This document shows, one piece after another, positions 24,672 through 33,058 of a DNA stretch of 41,663 bases. Every line of letters begins with the position of its first letter. Within the stretch, counting starts at the first letter, position 1. The notes under the pieces were generated by a model. It worked only from the letters and a program-made list of their open reading frames with translations. It did no database searches and was not told where the DNA came from. The translations under genes were made by a program, and so were the position numbers. The stretch lies in NCBI GenBank assembly GCA_007133495.1, contig SLMS01000085.1:1-41663 (forward strand), written 5' to 3'. Source of the stretch: Candidatus Sumerlaeota bacterium. GTDB lineage: Bacteria > Sumerlaeota > Sumerlaeia > SLMS01.

Positions 24672-25961
24672 CTACGAGCGCTGCGGCTCTTCCTCCAGCA
24701 CCCGCTTGAGGTAGAACTCCGCCACCACGAGCAGCAGCAGCAGCCCGCCGAAAATGATCCCGATCGCGATCGCCAGCAGCGTCCGCGGCGGCGCCGCCCG
24801 CGTTTCCGGCACGACCGGCGCGCCGATCACGGAGAAAGCACCCTGATAATCGGGGTGGAAGGGGTCCATGACGCTCGTCGATTCGATGGCCGTGCCCGCC
24901 AGCACCTTGCGCGTCTCGACCAACTGATCCTCCAGATTTCGGACTTTCTCGTTCAGCCGGCTCACCTGGCTGGCCAGCGCGTCGCGCTCGCGTCCGATCT
25001 CCGCCAGCTCGCCGAACGAGCGGTCGATCAGCTCCTCCACCCGGGCCAAGCGGTTCTCCGCGCGGCGCAGCTCCCGCACCTCCTCCGCATTTTCAAAGTC
25101 CTGGAGTTCCGCCACCCTGAGTTCCAGCCGTGTCCGCTCTGTGTAGAGGTCAAGGTCGTCGGGCAGCGGTTCGCGCGCGATCTGCTCGAAGAGGAACCGG
25201 AAGAGCGCGAAAGTGGTCGGCTCGAACTGGCCACCACCCGCACCCGGGTCCGCCAGCCGCAGGTCCGTAGGCATATCGAACCGCTGCCGGCTCGTCACCT
25301 GCCCGCTCAGCAGCCGGCGGTGCGTATCCAGCAACATATCCATCTCATCGAGGCGGCGCTGCAGCTCGTCGCGCTCCGCGAGTTGCTCAGCCATCACCTC
25401 GCTCGTTGTTTCGAACTTGTCTTCAAAGGCCGCCCGCACTTCTTGGGCATCGCGGAAGCGGATCGCACCGAACCGTTCGTTCGAAAGCCGTATCCACGTC
25501 TCCACAAGGAAGTGCGCGATCTCCGGGCTGCCACCGCGCGCCCGCAACAGGATCACCGGAGAATACTCCGCCGTCACGGTCGTCTCCCGGGTCGTGATCG
25601 TCCGCACATCGAAGGCGCGCTTGAGCATTTCGAAATCCCCGGCCGGCACCTGCCCGGGGTACTCCTCCCGCGCCGCCTGGATCACTTCGTGCAGGACCTG
25701 ATCCGTCTCGAAAAACGTCTCGTACCCCGGCGGGCTCACCCGCCGGTGGGCTGGCAGCGGCCGCGCGTACTCCACCGGTGGCGTGCGGATCAGCAACGTC
25801 GCCGAAGACTCAAACGATTCCGGCACGAACGCCCGGACACCAAGATAGCCAAGAATGACGGCAACGATCGGCATGCCGATCAGGATATACCGGCGTGACC
25901 AAAGATGGCGGATCAGGTCCTCCGGCCGATAGGATGATCCCTGTTGGCTCTCCGAACTCAT
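24672..25961 (-). CDS. Wzz-type polysaccharide chain-length determinant protein
   Basis: A 429-residue inner-membrane polysaccharide co-polymerase. Membrane helix 1 is at about 25-45 (YILIGMPIVAVILGYLGVRA) and helix 2 at about 395-418 (LLAIAIGIIFGGLLLLLVVA). Between them is a large periplasmic domain with long coiled coils (about 180-215 and 290-370, e.g. LRRAENRLARVEELIDRSFG). The proline-rich DPFHPDYQGAFSVIGAPVVP before helix 2 is typical of the family. Such proteins set the chain length of O-antigen, capsule or exopolysaccharide. There is no attached tyrosine-kinase domain, and no Wzy polymerase or Wzx flippase is present in the window. The start at 25961 (MSSESQQGSSYRPED) is chosen over an upstream frame rich in Arg and Gly. 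It is divergent from the histidine kinase gene, 110 bases apart. Confidence 0.88.
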   Translation of the reverse strand: MSSESQQGSSYRPEDLIRHLWSRRYILIGMPIVAVILGYLGVRAFVPESFESSATLLIRTPPVEYARPLPAHRRVSPPGYETFFETDQVLHEVIQAAREEYPGQVPAGDFEMLKRAFDVRTITTRETTVTAEYSPVILLRARGGSPEIAHFLVETWIRLSNERFGAIRFRDAQEVRAAFEDKFETTSEVMAEQLAERDELQRRLDEMDMLLDTHRRLLSGQVTSRQRFDMPTDLRLADPGAGGGQFEPTTFALFRFLFEQIAREPLPDDLDLYTERTRLELRVAELQDFENAEEVRELRRAENRLARVEELIDRSFGELAEIGRERDALASQVSRLNEKVRNLEDQLVETRKVLAGTAIESTSVMDPFHPDYQGAFSVIGAPVVPETRAAPPRTLLAIAIGIIFGGLLLLLVVAEFYLKRVLEEEPQRS

Positions 25962-26071
25962 ATGGGCAGACCTGTCTCCAGGAAGTGGGCGTCGCGAGTC
26001 TCCCCTGCCCCGCGGCAGGGTCAAGCGCTGCCTGAGCGCACAAGTTCCGCCCCGCGAGGGTCTGAGCGAAA

Positions 26072-27502
26072 GTGGAAAAACACCATCACCGTCCAGCTTG
26101 GCTTTCCGGAGGGTTGCGCGGCACCCCCTTGGCCGTGGCTGCACTCGGCGTGACCCTGCTCGCCCTCAACCTTGGCGTCTTCGGCCTCCTCCGCCTCCTC
26201 ACCCACCAACAGGAGCAATACCTCGGCGAATACCTCGAACTCGTCGGCCGCGCCATCGCCGAACCGCCCCGCGATTACTTCTGGATTCTCGAAGTCGTCG
26301 CCGACCCAGCCACCGGCGAAGTGTACGAGGACGCCTTCCAAGCCTACCGCGACTCGCTCGACTGGCGGAACCTGGAGGACTCGCTCTCCGGCGCCCTCCG
26401 CGAGGGGCTCATCCGCGAGGCATCCCTCGTCAGCCGCGCCGGATATGTCCTCATCGTTGCCCGCCAGGAAGAGGGAGCCAACGAAGGGCTCCTTCCGCTA
26501 GACAGGCTACCATCAGGCGAACTCCCCGCCGTCCAGGAAGCATGGCACGGCGATTTCACCACACCGGACGAACGGCCCGGCCCCGCCATCGCCGAACGCC
26601 TCTACTTCCCCCTCCGCGATGAAGGCGGCCAGACCCTCGCCGTCATACGCCTGGACGTCCACCCCGACAGCTACACAGCCCTTCACGAACTCCACAACCG
26701 CCTGGTCTTCGGATTCCTCGCCGGCAGCGCCGTCCTCGTCGCCCTCTGGATACTCACCGCCCGCGCCATTCGCCGCTCCATCCACGCCGAGCGTGCCGCA
26801 AGCCAGGCTGACCGGCTCCGCGCCCTCGGCACGCTCACCGCAGGCCTTGCCCACGAAATACGCAACCCCCTCGGCATCATACAGCTCCAGATCGAGGAAC
26901 TGCGCGAGGCCCTCGCCAAACCCGGCGATCCCAAACTCAAGGAGCTGATCCGCGAAAACATTCAGGGCCTTCAGGACGAAACACGCCGCATCCGCAACCT
27001 CACCGGCCGCTTTCTCCAGTTCAGCCGGCGGAGCTCCGAGGAGGAGGACCCCGCGCCCGAACTCGACGCCGCACAGGTCACCGCCCAGATCGTCCGCATG
27101 TGGTCAAAGGGGCTGAACCCCGAGCGCCGCAAAGTCGAGGTGACGAACCAAGCCCACGGGGCGCTCCACGTCCGCTTCCCCCAGGACCGCCTGACCCAGA
27201 TTCTCATCAACCTGCTCCGCAACGCCGATGAGGCTATCGGCGAACGCCAGGGGCGCATCCGCGTCAGCCTCGCCCAACGCGCCGGGGCCGTCGAGATCGC
27301 CGTGGCCGATGACGGACCGGGCATCGACGCGCCGACGCTCCGCCGAATTTTTGACCCGTTCTTCACCACTCGGCCCGAAGGGACCGGTCTCGGCCTCAGC
27401 CTGAGCCGCACCTACGCCGAAGCCTACGGCGGCAGCCTTGAAGCGGACTCCGCTCCCGGCAGCGGCTCCGTATTCACCCTGCGCCTCCCCAGCGCGCGCT
27501 GA
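26072..27502 (+). CDS. Orphan sensor histidine kinase
   Basis: A 476-residue inner-membrane kinase. Membrane helix 1 is at about 19-43 and helix 2 at about 210-230 (LVFGFLAGSAVLVALWILTA), enclosing a periplasmic sensor domain of about 165 residues with no family I recognise. The H-box LTAGLAHEIRNPLGIIQLQI holds phospho-acceptor His261. The ATPase domain has the N-box LLRNADEAI (Asn384), DDGPGI, FFTTRPEGTGLGLSLSRTYA (Gly437-Gly441) and a normal end. The HAMP linker is short or absent. The start is a GTG at 26072 with GAGGG about 11 bases upstream. No response regulator gene is adjacent, so the partner is elsewhere. Its divergent neighbour is the wzz-like gene, which hints at a shared control region but proves nothing. 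Confidence 0.93.
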   Translation: MEKHHHRPAWLSGGLRGTPLAVAALGVTLLALNLGVFGLLRLLTHQQEQYLGEYLELVGRAIAEPPRDYFWILEVVADPATGEVYEDAFQAYRDSLDWRNLEDSLSGALREGLIREASLVSRAGYVLIVARQEEGANEGLLPLDRLPSGELPAVQEAWHGDFTTPDERPGPAIAERLYFPLRDEGGQTLAVIRLDVHPDSYTALHELHNRLVFGFLAGSAVLVALWILTARAIRRSIHAERAASQADRLRALGTLTAGLAHEIRNPLGIIQLQIEELREALAKPGDPKLKELIRENIQGLQDETRRIRNLTGRFLQFSRRSSEEEDPAPELDAAQVTAQIVRMWSKGLNPERRKVEVTNQAHGALHVRFPQDRLTQILINLLRNADEAIGERQGRIRVSLAQRAGAVEIAVADDGPGIDAPTLRRIFDPFFTTRPEGTGLGLSLSRTYAEAYGGSLEADSAPGSGSVFTLRLPSAR

Positions 27503-27508
27503 ACGCCC

Positions 27509-28645
27509 CTACCGCAGGTAGCCCCGCACCACGCCCGCCTCCAGCCGAGCCTTCAACACCCGGTTCATGATCCGCGCGTCCTTCTCCTCCACAGGCACCA
27601 CACGCGCGCGGAGCGCGACCAGGCTGTCCGGCAGGTTTCCCAGCTCTTCCAGCTTCACCGCGTCCTTTTCCGTCACCACAAGGTAGTCCGCCTTCCGCTT
27701 CCGCCGCGTGTTCTCCAGCCGGACCACCGAACGCCGCGTGAAGGTGGCGTGGTCGGGCAGGCGCCGGGCGCCCGTCAGCTTCATCCCGAGGTCGAGCACG
27801 CTCTGCCGTACCGAGCGCGGATTGGCCACACCCGCTGCCAGATAGGCGGACCGGCCCTGCAGCTCCTCCAGCGGAATCTCCGCCCCATCGGAGAGCCGGC
27901 GCGCCCCGGTAATCTCGATGTTCGTCCGCGCCACGGGAACTCCGGGGGCGAAGCGCCGCACCTCCCGCAGGATCGAACGCGGCTGGTCCGCCTGGCTCCA
28001 TCGCGTCAGCACCACAAGATGCGCGCGCGCCAGCGTCGGCGGAGCTTCGCGCAGACTGCCGCGCGGGAAAAGCCGCAGCGACCGCAGCGAAACCGTCGAG
28101 TCCACCAATACGATGTCCGCCTGCCGCGCCAGCGCATGGTGCTGGAAGCCGTCGTCGAGCACCAATGTGTCCAGTTTCTTGAACTTGCGCAGCGCATACC
28201 GGCCGCCGCGAATCCGGTCCGCACACGCCACAACGGGCACGTTCCCGAGCGTCTTCGCCAGCAGCACCGGCTCATCGCCCGCCTGGCGCGTTGTCGCCCG
28301 CAGCCGCCTGCCGTCGTGGACGATCATCAGCCGGCGCTCGTCCTCGCGCCCGTACCCGCGCGTCAGGATGCCCGGCTGCCGGCCCTGCTCACGCATCCAC
28401 TCGATCAGCCAGAGGCAGAACGGAGTCTTTCCCGTCCCGCCAAGGGTGAGGTTCCCCACGCTGAACACCGTGGCGGGAAGTACCTCCCGGCGGACGAGGC
28501 CAAGGTCGTGCGCCATGCGGTTGAGGTACGCCCCCGTTGCGTACACCGGCGCCACCGCAGCCAGCGAGGCCTGCAACGCAGAATCGAGCATCCCATCGGC
28601 CCGTTGCCGGTCCGCAAGCCGCGTGAACATTTCCGAAAGTCCCAT
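27509..28645 (-). CDS. lpxK: Tetraacyldisaccharide 4'-kinase
   Basis: A 378-residue inner-membrane-associated kinase that phosphorylates the 4' position of the lipid A precursor (lipid IVA formation), sixth step of the Raetz pathway. The P-loop GNLTLGGTGKTPF is at residues 64-76. RGYGREDER, the DEPVLLAKTL and ADRIRGGRYAL segments, and LVLDDGFQHHALARQADIVL (Walker B region) match the family closely. YLVVTEKDAVKLEEL near the C-terminus is also typical. Its presence shows the organism makes lipid A. The start at 28645 was chosen because MGLSEMFTRLADRQ begins the conserved N-terminal helix; the open upstream extension looks non-coding. It converges on the histidine kinase gene with 6 bases between and lies 55 bases after gluQ. 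Confidence 0.95.
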   Translation of the reverse strand: MGLSEMFTRLADRQRADGMLDSALQASLAAVAPVYATGAYLNRMAHDLGLVRREVLPATVFSVGNLTLGGTGKTPFCLWLIEWMREQGRQPGILTRGYGREDERRLMIVHDGRRLRATTRQAGDEPVLLAKTLGNVPVVACADRIRGGRYALRKFKKLDTLVLDDGFQHHALARQADIVLVDSTVSLRSLRLFPRGSLREAPPTLARAHLVVLTRWSQADQPRSILREVRRFAPGVPVARTNIEITGARRLSDGAEIPLEELQGRSAYLAAGVANPRSVRQSVLDLGMKLTGARRLPDHATFTRRSVVRLENTRRKRKADYLVVTEKDAVKLEELGNLPDSLVALRARVVPVEEKDARIMNRVLKARLEAGVVRGYLR

Positions 28646-28700
28646 GGTCCGCCAAGCACCCCGTCGTTGGTCGTGCCGCCACGCAAAGCGGCCAGTTTCC

Positions 28701-29678
28701 TTACGGTGACTGGCTTTCCCCGAAGGCGGCAAGTGTTTGCTGCGAAAAGAGCACCTCTTCCCGCGGCACACGGGCAAGGTCCCATCGCTCCACCAGCTCC
28801 GTCATCGCCGGCCACTCGCCCACCTCGCACAACCCGAGTGTGTGTGCCAGGTAGCTCCGCACCGCCAGCGCGTCGAACCCCGCATCGGCAAAGGCGCGAA
28901 GGTCGGCGCTCCCCCGCCGCTTCGACAACCGGCCGGAACCCTCGTCCATCATCAGTGGAATGTGGCAGTAACGAGGCGGCGCCAGACGCAGGCACGCCAG
29001 CACATAGGCCTGCCGCAGGCCGGAGTCCAGCAGGTCCGCCCCCCTCAGGACCTCCGTCACGCCGGAGAGCGCGTCGTCCAGCGCACAGGCGAACTGGTAG
29101 GCAAAGAACCCGTCCGACCGCAGCAGCACGAAATCACCGCCCTCCGCTTCCAGGTCGTAACGGAACTCCCCCGCAAACCCATCGAAGAAGGACTTCGGGG
29201 CCTGCTGCACGCGCAGCCGCCAACTGTGCCGGTCGCCGCGGGCGATGCGCTCCTGCGCCACCGCGGCCGGCAGGTTCGCACACGTCCCCGGGTAGCCCCG
29301 CCCCGCGGGCGCATGGGGTGCGGAGAGCGCCGCCTGCACGTCCTTCCGCGAGCAGAAGCAAGGATAGACAAGCCCCGTGCGCTTCAGCCGCTCGAAATGG
29401 CCCGCGTAGATATCCCCACGCCCGCTCTGGCGCAGCGGTTCGCTGTCCCACTCGATGCCGAGTGCTTCGAGGTCCGCGAGCTGTTCGACAATGAGGTCCG
29501 GCCGCGAGCGGTTCCGGTCAAGGTCCTCGATCCGCACCAGAAAACGCCCGTCCCGCGCCCGGGCGGAAAGATACGCCGCGAGCGCGGTGCGCAGATTCCC
29601 AAGGTGCAGGCTACCCGTTGGCGAGGGGGCGTAACGCCCCACGGAAAGAGGCCGGGCGGGCGAGGCGTGCGCATTCAT
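28701..29678 (-). CDS. gluQ: Glutamyl-Q tRNA(Asp) synthetase
   Basis: A 325-residue truncated glutamyl-tRNA synthetase paralog (GluQ-RS, YadB type). It lacks the anticodon-binding domain and attaches glutamate to the queuosine base at position 34 of tRNA(Asp). The HIGH-like motif is APSPTGSLHLGNLRTA at 17-32, and the KMSKS-like motif is GRLSKRRGSADL. Zinc ligands are seen in YPCFCSRKD and GYPGTC. PLMMDEGSGRLSK precedes the second motif, as in the family. Its length suits GluQ rather than full GltX (about 470). Its activity implies that the organism makes queuosine. The start ATG at 29678 is the first of the conserved frame. It lies between gdhA and lpxK on the same strand with gaps of 90 and 55 bases. 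Confidence 0.93.
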   Translation of the reverse strand: MNAHASPARPLSVGRYAPSPTGSLHLGNLRTALAAYLSARARDGRFLVRIEDLDRNRSRPDLIVEQLADLEALGIEWDSEPLRQSGRGDIYAGHFERLKRTGLVYPCFCSRKDVQAALSAPHAPAGRGYPGTCANLPAAVAQERIARGDRHSWRLRVQQAPKSFFDGFAGEFRYDLEAEGGDFVLLRSDGFFAYQFACALDDALSGVTEVLRGADLLDSGLRQAYVLACLRLAPPRYCHIPLMMDEGSGRLSKRRGSADLRAFADAGFDALAVRSYLAHTLGLCEVGEWPAMTELVERWDLARVPREEVLFSQQTLAAFGESQSP

Positions 29679-29768
29679 GTCCCGCGGAATACGGAGCCGG
29701 GCGGCAGCGTGTCCACCCGCATCTGCATCCGGAGCCCCGGCCGGAGCGTATAGACAGCGCTCCGCTGG

Positions 29769-31118
29769 CTAGACGATTCCCTGGTCGATCATCGCGTCCG
29801 CCACCTTCACGAACCCTGCGATGTTCGCCCCCATCACGTAATCATGAGGCCGGCCGTACTGCTCGGCCGTCTCGCTCACCAGCTCGTGGATGCTCTTCAT
29901 GATGTCGTGCAGGCGGTGGGCCACTTCTTCGCGCGTCCAGGAAAGGTGCTGCGCGTTCTGGGCCATCTCCAACCCGGAGGTCGCCACGCCACCGGCGTTG
30001 GCCGCCTTCCCGGGTCCGTACAGAACCTTCTTTTCGAGCAACAGGTTTACGGCCTCGGCCGCCAGCGGCATGTTGGCGCCTTCGCACAGTAGGCGGCAGC
30101 CGTTCTCCACCAACGTCTTCGCATCTTCCAGTTCAATCTCGTTCTGCGTCGCGCAGGGGAAGGCACAATCGCACGGAATCGCCCAGGGGCTCTTGTCTTC
30201 CAGGAACTCCGCGCCTGCGAACTTGTCCGCGTACTCGCTGATGCGTCCGCGCCGTTTGTTCTTCAGGTCCATCACGAAGGCCAGCTTCTCCTCGTTGATG
30301 CCTTCCTTATCGTAAACTGTTCCGCCCGAGTCCGACATCGCGACCACCTTCGCCCCGAGCTGGATCAACTTTTTCACCGTGAACTGTGCCACGTTCCCCG
30401 AGCCCGACACCAGGCACACCTTGCCTTCGAGCGAATCCTTGTGCTTTTCCAGCATCTCTTCGGCAAAATAGACCGTGCCGTAGCCGGTCGCCTCCGGCCG
30501 CATGAGCGAACCGCCCCAGTTCGAGTCCTTCCCCGTGATCACCCCGTTGAACTGGCTGGTGATCTTCTTGTACTGGCCGAACAGGTAGCCGATCTCGCGC
30601 TTGCCCACGCCGATGTCCCCGGCCGGCACGTCCATGTCCGGGCCAATATAGCGCGCGAACTCAGTCATAAACGACTGGCAGAAGCGCATCACCTCCTCGT
30701 CGGTCCTGCCTTTCGGGTCGAAGTCGCTCCCGCCCTTGCCGCCGCCCATCGGCAGCGTCGTCAGCGCGTTCTTGAACGTCTGTTCAAACGACAGAAACTT
30801 CACGATCGCCAGGTTCAGCGAGGGGTGAAAACGCAGCCCGCCCTTGTACGGGCCGATGGCGTTGTTGAACTGCACCCGGTAGCCCCGGTTCACGTGGTAA
30901 ACACCCTTCTCGTCCACCCAGCCTACCCGGAACATGATCATGCGATCGGGCTCGGTAAGCCGTTCGAGCACCGCATAACGCCGGTACTTCGGGTGCTCGT
31001 CGATGACTGGCTGGAGACTTCGGAGGGTTTCGGTGACCGACTGGAGGAACTCCGGCTCGGCGTTGCACTTCTCGTGGACTTCCTGGAGGGTTTCCTCGAT
31101 GTATGACACGTAAGGCAT
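29769..31118 (-). CDS. gdhA: Glutamate dehydrogenase, hexameric NADP-type
   Basis: A 449-residue cytosolic enzyme that converts 2-oxoglutarate and ammonia to glutamate, here probably in the assimilatory, NADPH-linked direction. The substrate lysine is in GPYKGGLRFHPS (Lys92), and the catalytic lysine is in LPMGGGKGGSDFDPKG (Lys128). DVPAGDIGVGKREIGYLFGQ and the Rossmann segment VSGSGNVAQFTVKKLIQLGA follow. Length and motifs are those of the short hexameric (GdhA) group. NADP specificity is inferred from overall family similarity. The ATG at 31118 has AGGAG immediately upstream with unusually short spacing. A promoter-like element sits about 60-90 bases before the start. The genes gluQ and lpxK follow on the same strand. 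Confidence 0.96.
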   Translation of the reverse strand: MPYVSYIEETLQEVHEKCNAEPEFLQSVTETLRSLQPVIDEHPKYRRYAVLERLTEPDRMIMFRVGWVDEKGVYHVNRGYRVQFNNAIGPYKGGLRFHPSLNLAIVKFLSFEQTFKNALTTLPMGGGKGGSDFDPKGRTDEEVMRFCQSFMTEFARYIGPDMDVPAGDIGVGKREIGYLFGQYKKITSQFNGVITGKDSNWGGSLMRPEATGYGTVYFAEEMLEKHKDSLEGKVCLVSGSGNVAQFTVKKLIQLGAKVVAMSDSGGTVYDKEGINEEKLAFVMDLKNKRRGRISEYADKFAGAEFLEDKSPWAIPCDCAFPCATQNEIELEDAKTLVENGCRLLCEGANMPLAAEAVNLLLEKKVLYGPGKAANAGGVATSGLEMAQNAQHLSWTREEVAHRLHDIMKSIHELVSETAEQYGRPHDYVMGANIAGFVKVADAMIDQGIV

Positions 31119-31458
31119 GCTCCTGAGCAGAGGGTGGGATCGACAAGAACCGCGCGGGCGCTTGAAGAGGGGCGCGTCTTCTATTTTCGGGCCCGTCCAT
31201 GGGTCAAGGCACGACTCCGCCCGCCTCCCCCCCACGCCCTCCCTCAACCCATCACTTCGCCCCGCTTTGGCAGTGAGAAAGCGCTCCATCCGCGGAGGCA
31301 AAAAAAGCGAAATCACCCTCCTCGCGCCCCCTCTCCGGGAACCTCCCCGCCCCATCCCCTCCGGCCGGACTCCCAAAACCACCGCCGCAGGCACCCCCCA
31401 AGCTGGTTGCCCCCAGCCCCGCCATTGCCGACGGTCGTCACCCGGAGGGATTTTCACC
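31119..31458. other. Gene-free divergent control region, gdhA / yfcE-like
   Basis: These 340 bases separate divergent genes. I see no coding sequence with family features. The only recognisable element is the promoter-like pair upstream of gdhA. A run of A residues (about 31300-31307) precedes the yfcE-like side. Confidence 0.5.
31180..31207 (-). promoter_or_regulatory. Candidate promoter for gdhA
   Basis: On the minus strand TTGACC (31207-31202) is followed after 16 bases by AATAGA (31185-31180), a good -35 with a partial -10 (3 of 6). The predicted leader to the gdhA ATG is about 55 bases. Confidence 0.35.
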
Positions 31459-31959
31459 GTGGCGATCACTCGCTTCGCCCTGATCAGCGATACTCACGGC
31501 GCCGTGCACCCCGCCCTGCACGAACTGCTGCGGGACGTCCACACCATCCTTCATGCCGGCGACGTCGGCGGCGAGGACGTGCTCACCGAGCTACGTATCC
31601 ACGGCTCGGTCATCGCCGTGGCCGGAAACGTGGACGGCGCGGCCCTCAACCTGCCCAACCAACGCGTCGTGGACCTCCCCTTCGGCAAGGCCGGTCTCGC
31701 CCACGGCCACCTCATCCCTCCGGGCAGGGAAACCACCGCCCAGCACCTCTTCCGCACCTTCGAACCGAACGGCGTCCGCCTGATCGTGACCGGCCACAGC
31801 CACCTGCCGGCGCTCGCCTGCCGCAAGGGCTGCTACCTGATAAACCCCGGCTCGGCAGGCCGGCCGCGATTCGGCACAGGCTCGTCCCTCTGCCTGATGG
31901 ACTGGGACTCCGGGGCGGACACCTTCCGTTTCGACTTCCGCCCGCTGCACTGGAGCTGA
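31459..31959 (+). CDS. YfcE/MJ0936-type metallophosphoesterase
   Basis: A 166-residue calcineurin-like phosphodiesterase with a two-metal centre. The ligands are visible: LISDTHG (Asp11, His13), HAGDVGGEDV (Asp35), VAGNVDG (Asn57), AHGHLIPPG (His82) and VTGHSHLPAL (His113, His115). Relatives hydrolyse phosphodiesters in vitro; the natural substrate is usually unknown. The GTG start has GGAGGG about 9 bases upstream, which fixes it against a much longer open frame running from gdhA. The FxsA-family gene begins 6 bases after its stop, so the pair is probably an operon. Confidence 0.9.
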   Translation: MAITRFALISDTHGAVHPALHELLRDVHTILHAGDVGGEDVLTELRIHGSVIAVAGNVDGAALNLPNQRVVDLPFGKAGLAHGHLIPPGRETTAQHLFRTFEPNGVRLIVTGHSHLPALACRKGCYLINPGSAGRPRFGTGSSLCLMDWDSGADTFRFDFRPLHWS

Positions 31960-31965
31960 CACCCC

Positions 31966-32487
31966 GTGCGACCCGCCGCTCCCCGCATACCCTTCGGCTG
32001 CTTTCTCCTGCTGCTGTTCGTCGTGGTCCCGGCCGTGGAGCTGCTCCTGCTCGTCCTGTTCACCATGCAGACAAACCTGCTGGTGACGCTCGGGGTGATC
32101 GTGCTGACGGGGGTGATCGGCGCCTCGGTCGCAAAGTCCCAAGGTGTGCTGGTGCTCTACGAAGCCCAGCGCGACCTCTCGCTCGGCAAGTTCCCCGCCG
32201 TGCCGCTCCTTGAGGGCATGCTGCTGCTGATCGCCGGAGCGCTCCTGCTGGCGCCGGGGCTGCTCACCGACCTGGCCGGGCTTTCGGTGCTCGTGCCGCC
32301 GTTGCGGCGCGGGTACGCCTACCTGCTGCGTGAGGCCTTGCGCGGACACGTCCACGTCGTCCGCCAGAACAACCGCCGGACGCGCGCCACACCTTTCAAG
32401 GAGAAGGACCCACCCGCGGATGAACGGCCTGCCCGTTCACCCTTCGAGGACCGCTCGCCTTTCGGAAAAATCAAAAAGCGGGACTGA
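31966..32487 (+). CDS. fxsA: FxsA family membrane protein
   Basis: A 173-residue inner-membrane protein of the FxsA family, named for suppression of F-exclusion of phage T7 when overproduced in E. coli. Three to four hydrophobic segments are seen (FLLLLFVVVPAVELLLLVLF at about 13-32, LLVTLGVIVLTGVIGASVA, LLIAGALLLAPGLLTDLAGL). The conserved order VELLLLV, TGVIGAS..K and LLAPGLLTD is typical. The C-terminal roughly 50 residues are charged and disordered. The GTG start at 31966 directly follows the phosphodiesterase stop. It is convergent with the Roadblock gene, 13 bases away. Confidence 0.87.
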   Translation: MRPAAPRIPFGCFLLLLFVVVPAVELLLLVLFTMQTNLLVTLGVIVLTGVIGASVAKSQGVLVLYEAQRDLSLGKFPAVPLLEGMLLLIAGALLLAPGLLTDLAGLSVLVPPLRRGYAYLLREALRGHVHVVRQNNRRTRATPFKEKDPPADERPARSPFEDRSPFGKIKKRD

Positions 32488-32500
32488 ACGCCCCGCCACC

Positions 32501-33025
32501 TCACGTCAGGTCCCGGAACATCTCGTTCAGTTTGCTCTCGATGTACTGGACAGAGCGGACCAGTTCGTCCGTGTCGTACATCTTCTCGGACTCCTCGCGC
32601 AGTAGCGGGAGGATGTTGTTCGCAAACTGTCGCGCCGCTGCACGCACTTCCCCGGTCGAGTTGTCGCGACTATGCATCATGCACAGGATCAGCCGGTTGG
32701 CCAGCACCATGAAGTGAATCCTGCCAATCTCCGAGCCATAGAGCTGGATGGAAATCTCCGGCGTCTCCTGATCGGCCACGAGCGTTCGCAGCGCTGCAAC
32801 AACGCCGGCTCCCACCGCCCCCATCGTGTCCGACCCCACGTGGCTCGCGTCGCCCCCGGAGGAGACAATCAGCCCGGTGCGGTCGATGACGAGAACGCAT
32901 CGGGCGCGCGATCCCGCCAGCAGCAGCTCCACCGCGGCGTCGATCTTCTCAAGCAGGTTGCTGGAGAACTGAAGAAGCTCTCCGGAACTGCCTTCCCGCT
33001 GCTTTGATCCTGAGGTATTTCCCAT
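32501..33025 (-). CDS. Roadblock/LC7-domain protein (MglB-like)
   Basis: A 174-residue protein. Residues about 25-135 match the Roadblock/LC7 fold: ARCVLVIDRTGLIVSSGGDA, VAALRTLVADQETPEISIQLY and GRIHFMVLANRLILCMMHS. Roadblock proteins such as MglB act as partners or GTPase-activating proteins of MglA-type small GTPases in polarity and motility control. A helical C-terminal extension (ESEKMYDTDELVRSVQYIES) may mediate self-association. The start ATG at 33025 (MGNTSGSK) is preferred to a TTG four codons upstream; no strong ribosome site favours either. It lies 33 bases after the MglA gene on the same strand, so the two should be co-expressed. Confidence 0.85.
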   Translation of the reverse strand: MGNTSGSKQREGSSGELLQFSSNLLEKIDAAVELLLAGSRARCVLVIDRTGLIVSSGGDASHVGSDTMGAVGAGVVAALRTLVADQETPEISIQLYGSEIGRIHFMVLANRLILCMMHSRDNSTGEVRAAARQFANNILPLLREESEKMYDTDELVRSVQYIESKLNEMFRDLT

Positions 33026-33058
33026 CGCGCAATTCACCCCGTCCCGGCATCGTCAGGT

